Positions 1 to 12,328 of a stretch of DNA of 64,000 nucleotides are shown here, in pieces. The stretch spans positions 2,978,501 through 3,042,500 of the forward strand of contig CM033341.1 of assembly GCA_019395295.1 (NCBI GenBank). Reading direction: 5' to 3'. The stretch is from Osmanthus fragrans (taxonomy: Eukaryota; Streptophyta; Magnoliopsida; Lamiales; Oleaceae). Each line of letters opens with the position of its first letter. The first letter of the stretch is position 1. The notes beneath the pieces were generated by a model. It made no database searches. It was not told the DNA's origin and saw only the letters and a program-made list of their open reading frames with translations. The translations under genes were made by a program, and so were the position numbers.

Positions 1-2230
1 CAAAAATCAGGCCCACTATTTATCCTAAGAACTAGTAGAAAAGTTTAGGGCCCGATTCTTTGAGGGTCTTCACCAAGTCTGACCCAAGATTGATCCTAAA
101 AACGAGAGGCACAATTTATGGCCCTATTCTTTGAGGGTCATCACCAACTCTGGCCCAAGAGTGATCCAAAAAACATGAGGGGAGAGGCACCACTTAAATT
201 CCTAACACCCAACCACCATAACTACCCAAGAGATGTTCGGTAAGGATTAAAAATCAAGTTTTAATTTAAGTCAAAGTCAATAATTAATTTTAAGCATATG
301 TTTGATAGCCATTTTCAATTGATTTTTAGAAGAATTTTGTCTGTTATACAGTAAGACGACAGCTACATTTATTGACTAATCCTAACAAAATCACCTAATT
401 GCCCTTTCATATAAAATTCATTCTAAATGAAGTATTGGCAATTCTATTTTTATGCTTCATGTGCAATCAGAATATATTGTACCACTGGGTCCCACTGAAA
501 AGAAAAAAGGGTCAAAAAATGAATTTATTTTCAGCCAAAATGCTAGCCAAACAAGGGCTAGTAATATTTTTCATAGGTTCCACAACTTTATTAAATTTTA
601 TCAAAATCTATTAAAAATTTAATTTTAATCCCTACATAACAGAGGCATGATATAATCAACATTTTATGTCTCCAACTCATTAGTTACACAACTTCACAAA
701 TATTGTCAATTAGTAATATCTCATAATTATTACTTAAATATATTTAGCCCTATTTGATGCAATAAATTTGTCATGGAAAAGATAAAATGTTTTTCTAGTT
801 CTCACTTTTTGTTGTTTGATTGCCTTGAAAATTTTTTGTCATGGAATTCTAGGTACAACCCCTTGAAGCACAAAAGTAGGAAAATATTTTCTTATGATTT
901 TGGTGGGAATTTGTTTTTCACCTTACTGGGTGTTTTTTTTTTCCTTTTTCCTTTTTTTAACTTTTGACAATGGAAACATATTATAAATCCAATGGTAAAA
1001 TTTTTTATCAATTTAATTGACAATTTGCATGAAAAACGAAGTCAAACGAACATAAAAAATTTATGAAAATATCTTTTTTATTTTTTATTTTACTTTTTGG
1101 CAATCCAAACAAATTTTAATACAAAGTGTAAAAAAATTTATCCCAAAAAGTAATAACTTGCATGAAAAATAAAGTCAAACGGATTAGATGGAAAATTATA
1201 CCAATCAAACACCATTAATTACAATTATCATACAAACGAATTCTAAGCAAATCAATTCCTTGCCATTCATTTTCTTTCCACCCATTTTCCACTTTTGCAA
1301 TCAAACGGATCCTATACAATTTTTTTACCCCGATAAGTTGTGTTTTGGCAAGGACAAGGCGAGTGGAGAGTGCATTCTGGGTGCTGCTACTTCTAGATGG
1401 ATAGTGCTGGAAGTTGGGAAGCTGAAGCCAGATACAAATGTTGTGGGTTGAGTAGGCTTAGGGGTGATTGGAGTTAGGGCGAGATTGTGAAGGAAGATGC
1501 TAGTCGCTATTTCTCATAGATTTTTCTCAATCAACAAGAACATCCTTGTCATTTAAAAACGTTGTTTGTGCATGTGTTACTCGATGTTTCAAGTCTTCCA
1601 CTAAGCACCTAATAGTTGTATTTCAATAGCCTCTTATGAGATGTGTTCAAAATAGTACAAGTTATTGAATAATTTGATGGCAGGAAGGAAGGTTGTCGAG
1701 ATGCCAGCCAATGCCATGAGCCGTGGCTCTCTTTTCTTACCAGAAACAGAATACAGATAGTGGAGTCTGGGCACCATTTGAATACCCATTTGCACTTTGT
1801 CAGATTATTTTTGTTTGTCTGAATCACAGGAACCAGCTGTCACATTAGCTGGCATGTTGACTGCTATTTCTAATTTCCTAACATTATTTTATTTCTAAAC
1901 TCCCTTTTTTCATCTCGATTTCAGTCAAATTGGAGATTTTATTGATCTGAAAAAAAAAATTAAAAAAAAAAAATCCTTGGTCTCCATTGAGAGTGTGTTG
2001 GTTCAAAGTACTAGACACGATCATGAGCGCAAAATATTGTATAAGAAAAACAAGTTAAAAATCTTCTTTATTCGATTGTTTTCAGTTTTCTTCTCTACTA
2101 CTTACCAAACATGTTATGAGCGAACTCTACACCAACAAATGAAAATGAGTTCTTCAACCTCAAATCAAAACAATTTTGCAAAGAGCAGCTACATATAAAC
2201 TGATAAAACACTTCTACATGATTGAAACAA
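1..2230. other. Intergenic, AT-rich, no convincing gene
   Basis: No open frame here resembles a known protein. The part from about 980 to 1315 is a reverse copy of a repeat also seen at 38575-39170 and 40346-40890; all share a terminal block containing 'ggatccgtttgatt' or its complement and an internal 'gcaatccaaacaaa' type motif. Two short stretches (about 1330-1450 and 1680-1830, plus strand) have near-coding composition and might be gene debris, but I could not identify them. Confidence 0.5.
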
Positions 2231-2477
2231 AAAAACTAATTTATCAAATAACAGAGAAAAATAGGAACCAAAAGTTAAATCCATGCTCAACTAATACAAT
2301 TATGTTTTCTCACATAATTCTTCACCCAAACCTCATCTAAAACAGAAGTCATCCCAATTTTCCTAGGCACCCAAAAATAGTCTGATACCTCTCTACAGAC
2401 CAAATACCATACAATACAGTCACACTCAAGTTCCTGCTACTTGTCCCTCCCTATCTCCCATCATCATTCAACAGAAT

Positions 2478-3086
2478 CCTGCCAAAAAAAAAAAAAAATG
2501 CATAAAAACTATATCAAGTAAAGCATGATGGAGCTCCAAAAACTTGTTCAGTAAAGTGGATTAAACAGTACCAAACATGGTCTTAATGTATAATGAAGAT
2601 TGAATACATACCTTTGAACTTTTGCTGCATTGAGTATCCTCATGATGAAAGCCAGTCATTTTTTTCTACATATCCTTCACTCTTATCTGCAGATTTCTTG
2701 GACCCAGTGTTTGTTTTTCTTAGCCCTAAAAAACCCTTTTTCCATCTGGTAAAATTCTTGGGAGGCCTCGATGAAAAACCCACACCTTCTTCATCTTCTT
2801 CATTTTGCAACTCATCTCTCAGTGTAGTAATCTTCTGGCTTGAACTTTCCTTAAATGGCAAGAGCCTGCCCTTAGAGAAAAGCTCATCAGCACTCATCAT
2901 TGAATAATTTGACACAGAAAACTCAAAATCTGAGGACACAGGTGCCCTAGTCTGCTGCTGAGAATGGCTACGGCTACTGCTAGATTCAACGAAGTCATTT
3001 GAGAAGGAAATTCTGGGGCTCATTGGAGGAGCCCCGCCAAGGCCTTTGTGTTCAGAATTTTTGTTGTACATATCTAAACATGCCAT
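2478..3086 (-). CDS. Small plant-specific protein of unknown function (148 aa) with likely 3'UTR intron
   Basis: The coding part is 2640-3086, one exon of 148 residues. The start lies in a good plant context (ccATGGc), and a second in-frame Met is at residue 6. The protein is Ser-rich. It has an N-terminal 'PPMSPRISFSNDF' block (about residues 20-32), a central 'DFEFSVSNYSMMSADELF' block followed by 'KGRLLPFKE', an acidic run (NEEDEEG) and a basic C-terminal part. The central block is typical of a family of short eudicot proteins of unknown role; from memory it resembles Arabidopsis At3g18560/At1g48780 (unverified). There is no signal peptide or membrane segment, so it is probably cytosolic or nuclear. 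Just after the stop there is a good splice donor (AAAG|GTATGT, exon end 2612) and, downstream, a long T tract with GGCAG (exon restart 2478). This suggests a 133-bp intron in the 3'UTR. Function is not assigned. Confidence 0.75.
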
Positions 3087-3099
3087 GGAAGTATGGAAC

Positions 3100-4330
3100 T
3101 GGGAAGAAAAATGCTAACATAAGGTGGGAATTGAATTTTCTCTCTCAATAATAAATTTCACAAGGGACCCTCGACCACTGTTACCAGTGCAGCAGCATAG
3201 GTTTGTATTTATGTCAGATAAACAAGATTGGAGGGGTGGCGGGGTGAACTTTTTGATGTACTATTTTATTTAATATTATAACGGTCCATCCAATGCTCGA
3301 TTCGTAGAACACTTGAAGATGAAATCTTGACTGGTCCAAGATTCTAACTCCAAAGGAATTTAACCACCTGCAAAAACCTACTCAACAACTATGATTGATA
3401 AAAAAATACCGAATGTAATCGTATGATTTATCTGATGATAAAATTGAACGAGATATATATTTATCAAAACCTGCCTTAAAAGTTTTCAAGAAGCGCTTAA
3501 GCATGAAAGAGAAAAAGTACATGAGTCATGCTGGTAAGAATGAAATAAGTCATTTTAAACACATCATTTTCATGTAACCTACAACGGGTTTAAAACCCGG
3601 GAGATGACAGAAGTTTTACCAAAATTTCATGTCAATCACTAAATTTCAATTTGGTCAAAATTTTCCTCAATTGGATCATCAACTAAAAGATTTGTAATAA
3701 TTTAGCAGATGTTTGGCGAGTATTTATAAATAGATAGAAATTATTGATGATAATAGATTTTTTTTATGGATTTTACGAAATAGTTGGATAAAAAGTGAGC
3801 AGACGGGGCCCAAGATTTGATTGGCTTTGGCATGACATGGTAATTTGGCATTGAGTAATGGATGTGATAACCAAATCTTAAATAGAATCGGACCTTGGTC
3901 GCGGTCCTTTGTGGGTTTGTGGGAATGAAGCCAATTTGTCATCTCACTCAGACTTTGTGCTTTGTGTTGGACATTTCTGCATCTTTGGACTTTCTTGCTA
4001 CACATCCAAACTAGAAATATTCCAATGCTCACTCTGTTGGTGATAATTTCCAGATTTTTCAACCTGAATTGTCTTTTATGATCACACTTTAATTCATAGC
4101 ATTAACGCGTATTTTGTTTCCAAAATAACCTTTAACTTATTGTATGAAAGGACTATTTGATTGTTAAAACAATAGGAGAGAGAGAGAGAGCTTGGCATTC
4201 TTGGTCAAATGGTTTATTTTACTCAAAAATGTTAATAGCCCACGAACTATACATCGTCAGCATGTTTGTTTCCATAAAACGAAGATTTTTCCTTCTTTTT
4301 CCACCACCCGTTCTCCTAAAAAAATATAGA
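3100..4330. other. Intergenic, nothing recognised
   Basis: This is the upstream side of the 2640-3086 gene followed by AT-rich unique-looking sequence. A minus-strand open frame at 3724-4062 has no recognisable motif and is not called. Confidence 0.4.
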
Positions 4331-4469
4331 TTATGCTACTTGTACAACTTTTTTGTACAACTTTCTCTTACAACCACTCACATGGGGAGGGGTCCCACAG
4401 TGAATAAAAAAATCCACTGTGAGTGATTGTAAGAGAAAGTTGTAAGATAAAGTTGTACAAGTAGCATAA
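4331..4469. mobile_element. Foldback MITE (about 56-bp inverted arms)
   Basis: The two ends are near-perfect inverted repeats. The left arm starts 'ttatgctacttgtacaac' and the right arm ends 'gttgtacaagtagcataa'. The arms continue through the 'ctttctcttacaa' block and enclose a short centre near 4390-4410. There is no coding capacity. Related 'ttatgctac..tgtac' ends recur in this window (about 25441, 46803, 47879, 48478 and 58309), so this is a family. Confidence 0.8.
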
Positions 4470-5255
4470 CCCAAAAGTTAATTAAAATCTAAGTTAAAGT
4501 CAATAATTAAATTTTAACCACACATTTATTGTATTTACAACTTTTCAATCTTATATTTCATTACTTTTATCAAAATTTACTAAACATATAATTTTTACGT
4601 AAATCAGAACGTGAAGATGCTATAGTGTGACAAATCTATCGGTTATAGGCTTAGAAAATTCTATGGTAGGCTTGGGGTACTCAACCAGTCAAAACGCACA
4701 TGTAAATTAACTCCAAACTGAGAATGAATTGTACTTGGTCTATCATGGTCACGGGTGTATCACGTGGATAATTTTGTGGGGGCCGCATTGGTGGGAGATA
4801 TTGGGGCACCTAATCTAGATTATGACTCATTTATCATTGATTAAAAGTGTCGAACTCTTATTTTTGGACGACATCATTGTAAAAATACGAGAATTAGGCT
4901 CGTAAAGAAGCGAGGGAGGGACGATCGTTGAAAGGGATGTCAAGTAACCAGATCTTCAGGTTGCAGTAACAGTTTCTATTGCTGGCAAAGAAAGCAACAG
5001 AGCATAGCTTCATTTTGATAACTGGGGCATTTGATGCAGTGGAACGGTTCTACTCCTATTCAATAAGCTGCCCATACTGACAAATCCAGGTGGGATCACG
5101 TGACTTCCATTTTCTTCCACTCACATAAATTTTTGAAAATAATGACATAATCATTTTGGCTCCAACCCTCACGTCAAGGACAGCCTCCTATTAAGGGTGT
5201 GGTGCTGATAGGAGTATTAAATGTTGGGAAATTATTTATATATAATTAATCAATC

Positions 5256-5420
5256 ATACTATCTTACCATCATGGGTGACCTCAAGCATGATCTCGATCC
5301 CACCACTCCTCTCACATGGAGGTCGGGTCTCACCTCATTAAATTTAATATTTTTTCCTTCCATGTGAGGAGAGTGGTGGGATCGAGGTCATGCTTGAGGT
5401 CACCCATGAGGGTAAAGTAG
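5256..5420. mobile_element. Foldback MITE (about 60-bp inverted arms)
   Basis: The left arm (about 5256-5322) carries 'catgggtgacctcaagcatg' and 'cccaccactcctctcacatg'. The right arm (about 5354-5420) is its reverse complement with few differences. The spacer is about 30 bp. The flanks 4480-5250 and 5420-6428 hold no recognisable gene. Confidence 0.8.
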
Positions 5421-6428
5421 TTTAATTCATAATTAATTGTGTATGAATATTATCTTAAAGTTAGGTTCAAAATTAAAGTGATTTAATAAATGAGCCTAAT
5501 TCTCATATTTTAATAAATGAGCCTAATTGTGTAAAAATGTTATCTTAAAGTTAAGTTCTATTTACTTAAATGAGCCTCGAACTTAGCTTGAATGCTTCGT
5601 TGCTCTTGCATAAGACTTCGGTGGAGGTGGTTCTCTGATCTGAATCAACCAAAGGACTTCGGTGGGTTAGTCACGTAGAGCCACGTGTGGCTAGACGTAA
5701 CAAAAACTTTTGAGAAAATGTAACTATTATGTAGAACAAGTATTCAACAAAGAAATGAAAAAGAAGTCATTTTAGTTTTGGTTGAACAATAGGTGCGATG
5801 AGGCCTCTAATTCAAGTCCAATTGATTCGTTATCATTATATATTTATTTCTATAAAAATTGAATTCTTAGTATAATAGAATTGCTGCCAAATGTAAATGT
5901 CATGTTTTGGTGCTTATATATCCTTTTATGAAGTCTCAGTTAAAACCAACGGTTAGTGTTTGATGTAATGTTTTAATTGACCTTTTGCTCGTAGGGTTAG
6001 CCTTGGTAGAGGTGGAGTGGCAGCGGTAGAGGTGGTGATGGAGAAGTGGTTGAATTTGCATAAAAAGATATATTGTAAGGTTTTGATCGATGTTTTGTCA
6101 ATTTTTGAGGTTTTGTCACTTTTTTTTTGAATTTGTGTAACTTTTTTTAATTTGTGTCACTTTTTTAGTATTTGTCACTTTTTTTTTAAAAAAAACTTGT
6201 GAGTTTTTGTAGTGTTTATCACTTTTTTGGTCAGTTTCTTAATATAACTTTTGAAAAGTGACACATTTTTTATAAAAAAATAACATCGCGTCACTTAATT
6301 TTACACAGTATTTTTACTTTCAAATAACTTTTCATATAATTTTTCAAAAGACCTATAATTTTAAGGGTATTTTTATAAGTTGCCCAATTATTTAACTTGT
6401 CATGTGAGGCGACATATGTAATTAATTA

Positions 6429-7734
6429 GTGAAAATTATACAGAACCTTAGTATTAAAATGTTGAATTCTAAAATCAGGTGGGTAGTTTAACATTTCAAA
6501 AATCAGTAGTTTTATTTAATTAATATATTAATTAAAATAAATAATTTTACTAATTAACCCACCCAACCGATTTCCACTCTAACCCTACCCCATTTCCTCT
6601 CCATTCTCTCTCTCTACCCCCCTTCCTTACTGCAGGAGCGATTTGGTAGAGTTCATCGCTTGGCGTCGAAGTGCGAAGATCGGCTCCATCAAGGGCATCG
6701 ACATCTGACGTGGAAGATCAGCACGAGGCGACGGAGCTGCAAGACGGAGTAGCGAGACGCGCAACAAGACGACGAATCTGCGAGATGGAGTAGCCATGCG
6801 GCGAGGCGGCGTTGCTGCGCTGGTCTGCGACTAAATGGGTGACGACACATTCGCCACTGACTAATCTGTGAGACGGCATATCCACCATCGCCATTGCCTC
6901 GCTGTCTCATTTTGGGTTTTTTTTAGTCGATCTACTTTGCGGTCTACGGTGGTGATCGTGGATTGTGGTTTGTGTGTGATGGTGGTTTGTATGCGGTGGC
7001 GGTTTGTTTTTCTGCTGTGTTTTGCAATGCCGCCTCGACCTATGTGCGGTGGTTGGCGGCGGTGGTGTGTGGCGGTGGGTTTGTGGCTTCTTTGGTGGGG
7101 TGCAGGTTGGGTGTGGTGGTATATTCATGTGTTGTGCAATCGGTGATAGTGTGCTGTGGTGGTGTGTGGCAGCAGGTTTGGGACTTCTGTGGTAGAGGGC
7201 AGGTTGGGTGTGGGGGTGGATTCGTGCGGTGGTGGTCACTAGGGTTTGGTAGTGGTAACAGATGATTCATTTGATTGTGACCATGAAGTTAGTTAATGTG
7301 TGACCAATATAAATAATCTGTGACCAATATAAACAATCAGTAACCAATAAATTGATCAATTTGTGATCACGTATTTAGTTGTGACATAAAAAATATGTGA
7401 CGAATGATTTCGATAATTTGTGACTAAGAAGTAATATATGACCTACGAAATTATTAATCTGTGACCAATAATCTAATAAATTGTAACTGTATAATAAGTT
7501 GTGACTTATAATAATTGTGATTTGTAACCGATAAATAAATTGTGACCTTTGAAATCTGTGAATCGTGACCGTAAAATAATTTGTGACATATTAAAATTCT
7601 GATTTGTGACCTCAAAAATAAACTGTGGCCTATAAAATATTTTATTTGTGACCTCTAAAATAAATCGTGACCTATAAAATATTTGATTTGTGACTTCGAA
7701 ATAATTTGTGACTAATTAATTTGACAATATATGA

Positions 7735-7774
<40 letters not shown>

Positions 7775-7890
7775 ACATTTATATAATTAAATAAATAAAA
7801 ATTAATAAAAATCTGATTTTTGAAGTTTGAAACTTGTTTTCTTATTATTGAAATGGACCATACTTATGCTCTTACTTATGAAAATTTTCC
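6429..7890 (-). mobile_element. Non-autonomous MULE-like element, copy A
   Basis: It is bounded by an exact 9-bp direct repeat AATTAATTA (6420-6428 and 7891-7899), the size expected for Mutator-like insertion. The ends are diverged terminal inverted repeats (left GTGAAAATTATAC, right complement GGAAAATTTTCATA). Inside, 7265-7780 is a degenerate array of short units of the form 'tttgtgacc(n)aataa', and 6570-7260 is GC-richer low-complexity sequence. Open frames in the GC-rich part exist on both strands, but none resembles a protein. No transposase is seen. The same plan is found at 41750-42615 and 55876-57309 in the opposite orientation. A (TA)n tract lies at 7741-7771. Confidence 0.75.
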
Positions 7891-8314
7891 AATTAATTAT
7901 GTATAATGTCTATCTTAAAGTTAAGCCCAAAATTAATGTAATCTAATACAGAATTAAGTAATAGGACTTTGAGCATATAAATAAAGTGTGGGCCGGATTA
8001 TATGTGTAGAGGTCAGCTTCCTTTAGAATTGTATTTCATGATAGACGAATTACATATTAAAATTATATATAGGTTTATGGTCTCCAATTCATATACAATT
8101 TCTCATTTTTTGTGTCATCTCATCAACACAATAATTAATAGAAAAAGTATATTGAAGATGAAGATCCAAAAAATCCACAATCAAGAACATGTAGCATTTT
8201 ATTCGTGGTTGACTCATGAACGGCTCTTCTTTTTGGCTCGCAAGCTGAGTTCATTTTCGGCTTGTGAATTGTGCTAGGCTAGCATAGTTAAACATCCCGC
8301 ATAGCTACTTTTTT

Positions 8315-8562
8315 TTTTTTTGATGACCCAGGAACCCGCAGTCGCTACTGGCAGAACCCCGACCACTCTTAGAGCAGAGGCTCGACCACCAGTGCGTACT
8401 GGATAAACCTGGGAATTGGCACAATACCCGCAAATTATACTAGCCGGGTAAATCACCTCAAATGAGGCAGCGGATGCCTCAGGGGGGGATTGAACCCTCG
8501 TTGAGAGTCACTTGATTTCCCAAGCATACCCTTTTGACCAACTCAGCCACACCCCTTTGGCC
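8315..8562 (-). mobile_element. tRNA-derived SINE
   Basis: Read on the minus strand it starts with a tRNA-like head. An A-box-like 'gtggctgagttggtc' is followed by a B-box-like 'gggttcaatccc', then an unrelated body and a poly-A tail (poly-T on the plus strand at 8309-8321). It is flanked by a 16-bp target duplication 'gcatagctactttttt' at 8299-8314 and 8563-8578. The head, tail and target repeat together make the call firm. Sequence 7900-8298 holds nothing recognisable. Confidence 0.9.
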
Positions 8563-8710
8563 GCATAGCTACTTTTTTCAACTATGTATGTTGGTTGATG
8601 GATGGTTCTCAGGACATTTCCAATGGTTACACAAACTAAATAGTATTTATTATATTTTCTTATTATTTATTTCTCAACAATTAATTTATTTTAAATTATA
8701 TAATTACAAA

Positions 8711-9108
8711 CAGTGGCGAAGCCATCTTATTGGAAATGGGGGGTCCAGATTTGAAAATATATAGGTCTTCGGTGGGGCCGACGGAGGCTGCCCCCGATTT
8801 TTTTTTTTGAAGGAAACTACAAAAATGAGAGGAAATAAAAGCTCACTAATTGAGTCATTTACCTTCTCTGCGAATAATACATCAGTGTAAATATTACTAA
8901 TAAGTTGAGAATTAACCTAAAATAAGTGGAAGAAATAAGATTAACTTTTTTCGCAAGTTTATTTGTAATAAAATAGAAGTTACTATTCTTCAATCCATTC
9001 AATTTAAAAAAAAAAAAAAAAAAAAAATCCAAAAGAAAAAAAAAAGAAAAGAAATTCTCAAAAAATGGGGAGTCCAAGACCCCCCCCCCCCCCCCGCCTC
9101 CGCCCCTG
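8711..9108. mobile_element. Non-autonomous hAT element (398 bp)
   Basis: It begins CAGTGGCGAAGCC and ends GCCTCCGCCCCTG, short imperfect terminal inverted repeats of hAT type. It is flanked by a perfect 8-bp duplication ATTACAAA (8703-8710 and 9109-9116). It contains a poly-A tract near 9005 and a run of 16 C (9080-9095). There is no coding capacity. Confidence 0.88.
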
Positions 9109-9457
9109 ATTACAAACTATATTATTACTAAAATTATAATGAACTAAAGTACGTCTAGTTCTTTTGATGGATATTTTGACAGTCTTGGACGAACTGGAAA
9201 TGACCTTCCGGAATACTAAACTATTATTTTAGTTTAATGTTGTATTTTACTTGAATTTATGTTTTAAAAATATATATGTTGTTCTAGTGCTAATTTATTC
9301 TTAAATTTTAATTATAAAATTTGTAACTTTTGAGTTTTTAATGAACAAATAAGATAAATATATTTATCTTAAAACAAGTTTATTTATCGATAAACAAACC
9401 TTCTAAGCTTATCAATACAAGCTTTTCCCAACATTATTGCTTATTTTACTTGGCAAA

Positions 9458-9745
9458 TTAATAAGAGAATTTAACATTCATTGTTTTTTCAGCAAATTCC
9501 AGCATCTTCTCAATTTCATCATCATCCATAAACCCATCGTGATTGATGTCTGCTTCATTCATGCCACGGCTGCTCTTCCGTCCACTGAACCATGCACCAG
9601 TGCTCCGAATAGCATTTCGGAGCTCCTTTTTGCTGATTCGACCATCTCCATCAGTGTCGAATGTTTTCAGCCATTTTTTGAACTCCTCCGGCGTCAGCGG
9701 GCGCTTGACGGTGCTACGAGCATTTCCGATACTGCTTATTACCAT
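9458..9745 (-). CDS. Small EF-hand calcium-binding protein (95 aa)
   Basis: A complete single-exon frame encodes 95 residues with two canonical EF-hand loops. Loop 1 is DTDGDGRISKKE (residues 30-41) and loop 2 is DINHDGFMDDDE (66-77). Each keeps the acidic residues at positions 1, 3, 5 and 12 and Gly at 6, so both should bind calcium. The helix before loop 1 starts with the usual 'LTPEEFKKWLKTF'. There is no signal peptide or membrane segment. The two-hand, about 100-residue layout fits the short calmodulin-like sensor proteins of plants, which act as pairs or homodimers and relay calcium signals; the partner is unknown. A TATA-like TATTTAAAC lies 50-60 bases upstream (about 9795-9802). A broken relative lies at 15409-15718 and a fragment at 18990-19095, so the family is locally duplicated. 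Confidence 0.85.
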   Translation of the reverse strand: MVISSIGNARSTVKRPLTPEEFKKWLKTFDTDGDGRISKKELRNAIRSTGAWFSGRKSSRGMNEADINHDGFMDDDEIEKMLEFAEKTMNVKFSY

Positions 9746-9802
9746 TTTTGCTCTCTTCGTTTTTTATGAATCAAGTTTGGTCCGGAGGTGGATTGTTTAA
9801 AT

Positions 9803-11990
9803 ACATGAGTAGGGTATATTTTTCAATGTTAGATGTGGATTGGAGGAGGAATATATCCTGTTAATCTTCGAAAATTGCAACGTTAATCCTTCACTTAATT
9901 TTCTTACAACTTCCTTCACTTACTATTGAAGCATAGTTGGTACTCCATTCGCTCATTTTGCAGGATGGAATGTTAATTTTTCATCTACTTTTGAATCATA
10001 GTATGTCTTTATATTTAGCTCAACTTCAAACTATTGACATTTCAAAGGCTAAACATAATGGATTCATACTACATAATGCGACAAAAAAATTAGGGATATA
10101 AATACACTAATGTACGAATGTTGAGGACCTTCAATGCTCCTCTTCGGTGAGAATCAAAATTTGATTTTTAATAAATTTTGATAAAAAATTGATTAAATGT
10201 GTAATTGAAAAGTTGTGAGTCCTATAAAACGTGTGATTAAAATTAATTGTTAATTTTGATTTAAATTAAAATTAAAATATTAATTTCTACCAAACAAGGA
10301 CTTAATGCACTTAACAAAAATTGTGTCCCGCTACATTTTTTATTAACCGTTCCACATATTAATGAAAAACAAAAGGTCGTAAATTTTTTCTCAATTTCAT
10401 AATAATGTTTTTCAATTTTTTTCATCACAAATTGACACATATTGTCGCGTGATATTTTATGTCCAGACTCCAAATATTATGTTAACTTGAGAAGAATTTT
10501 TGTATTTATTGCTTATGTTACTTATTTTAAAATACTATGGACAAAATGAGTTCTTCACTTCCTTGTAACGGATATTGGGCAATCATCAGTAACAATATAA
10601 GTTAATTTATAGAAGGTTAATGAAAAAAAATTAGAAACACAAGTATAAATATGAGCAAAGAATAAGAATATTTATCGTAATTAAAATATGATAAAATTAA
10701 TAGAATAAAATGGTGTGAGTAAAGTTATCCAAAGATAAATTTTGTACTAAAGTCCGTTTGATAGTATATGTGGAAATACAAACATTTTTCATGTAAGTTG
10801 GAAAATAAAAAACCACCTAAATCATAAGAAAATATTTTCCAAGAAATTTGTTGAAAACAAGCTTAAAGTTATTGTACTTTGAAAAATATTTTCCATTTTC
10901 ACATTATAATCAAATGATCAAAGTGAAAAATATTTTTCTCGGATGTGATATTTTACATGGCAAATGTGCCAATCAAAGAGGGCCAATAGAAGGACAATAG
11001 GAAAAAGATAAGACGAGAAAGATGGTGTCAAAAGAATAGATTGAAGATGTATTTACAATAAAATAAATAAGTTGGGGACTAATGGTTCAATTTCCCGTAT
11101 TAGATTCTTTCTTATCTGCCAGAAAATGCTTAAATTGGAATCAAATTGAAATGGCTTTTGAATTAAAGATTCTCGAATCCATTTAGTTGAGTTTGGTCCA
11201 TTACTATATACAAGGAACAGGTTTTACTTTAATGTTAAGAAAACTTTAAGCATTTAAAGGTAGAATTAGTTTATATGTATATAATAATGTACATAATAGA
11301 CTACACTCCCCTCACATAAAGGAGGATCCACACATAATTAAATATTCGTGAGCCCCTCTCCATATGAGAATGTATAGTTTATTATGTACATCATAAGGTG
11401 TACATGTAGACTAACCCTTAAAAGTATGGCTCAGAAAAATTGCATAAATCTCATAATAATTTAAAATTGAGATTTTTATATTTTATAAAGTAGTAGAACG
11501 AAATTATTCACCTAGCAACATCGAGGGGGGGAGGGGGGCGTGGCGAGGTTGGAATTCTGCCTAAACCAAACAGTGCTGATGTGTGGAAGTGGAAGAATTT
11601 ACAATTATATTATTATTAGTTGGAGAATGGAGATTAGATGAATTAATTTAGCCCATGTTTGGTATTTTGATAAAAACTGATAAAATATGCCGTTAAATAA
11701 TTGATAAAAGATATTGATATCATAAAATATGTAATTAAAATTACAACCATGCTATGTGTACCCTCTCATTTATCCGACCCCACCCACTCTTCTCATATTG
11801 GGGGCGAGTGTGATACATTTGTTTGAAATGGGTCCCGGCCCCATGTGAGAGCACCGATGGAGTCGAGTAACCTAAAAAGTACAAATGACTTAATTCTTAA
11901 AATTAATATTCTCTTTGACTTCAATTTTAATCAACTTTTTAGCTACACCTTATATTTGCTTGATAAAATATGTTCAATGCATATGACGTG
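9803..11990. other. Intergenic, AT-rich repeats
   Basis: No gene is seen. About 10137-10305 is a MITE-like repeat ('aaatttgataaaaa' type) with relatives near 43745-43900 and 48022-48150. About 11285-11415 and 11750-11870 are weak foldback elements whose arms contain 'aatgtacataatagac' and 'ctcacat'/'atgtgag' blocks. Confidence 0.45.
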
Positions 11991-11992
11991 TG

Positions 11993-12328
11993 TCACCACC
12001 ACTGTTCTAAAAGGCACGCTTCCTCGTGCTTGTAATCATCTTCCTCTCCTGTGCTTGTAATCTGCTTCTTTGATTCCCATGTCCCGTGGAATTTTAAATA
12101 CAAATACGAGCCGGGAGTGTAGAGCATAAAGAAGTTCATAAATCCAATATGGAGAAGCGCGCGGGGTTCAAGACAAATAGGGCAATCAAGCACATCAAGG
12201 TCCGACAAGATCGCGGAAAACTACCCATCTATTTTATCTTCTTTATCTGAAGATTCATGTGCTTCTTCTTTTGTTTCCTCCAGGTGTTCTTTTTCTTTTT
12301 CGTCAATGATTCCCCCAAAGATTTCGTC
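11993..12328 (-). pseudogene. SINA-like RING E3 ubiquitin ligase relic (5' part)
   Basis: On the minus strand a Glu/Lys-rich segment is followed by 'SDLDVLDCPICLEP', the hallmark start of the RING finger in plant SINA-like ubiquitin ligases. After CPICLEP the frame diverges and lacks the later Cys/His ligands. An in-frame TAG sits at 12221-12223, between the acidic segment and the RING start. At 12328 the coding-like sequence is cut by an LTR. The same frame appears to resume beyond the LTR at about 15092-15115 ('SALRIFDD'). This is therefore a dead, insertion-split gene fragment. The intact family attaches ubiquitin to target proteins; no function is expected here. Confidence 0.7.

Noticed and set aside
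1330..1830. Possible gene debris with near-coding composition
   Set aside because: I could not match it to any family, and reading frames are broken in several places; too weak to list as a pseudogene.
6689..7270. Several overlapping open frames on both strands in the GC-rich core of MULE copy A
   Set aside because: They are His/Pro/Cys/Gly-rich on opposite strands at once, as expected from low-complexity 'ggtggt/caccac' DNA, and match no protein family.
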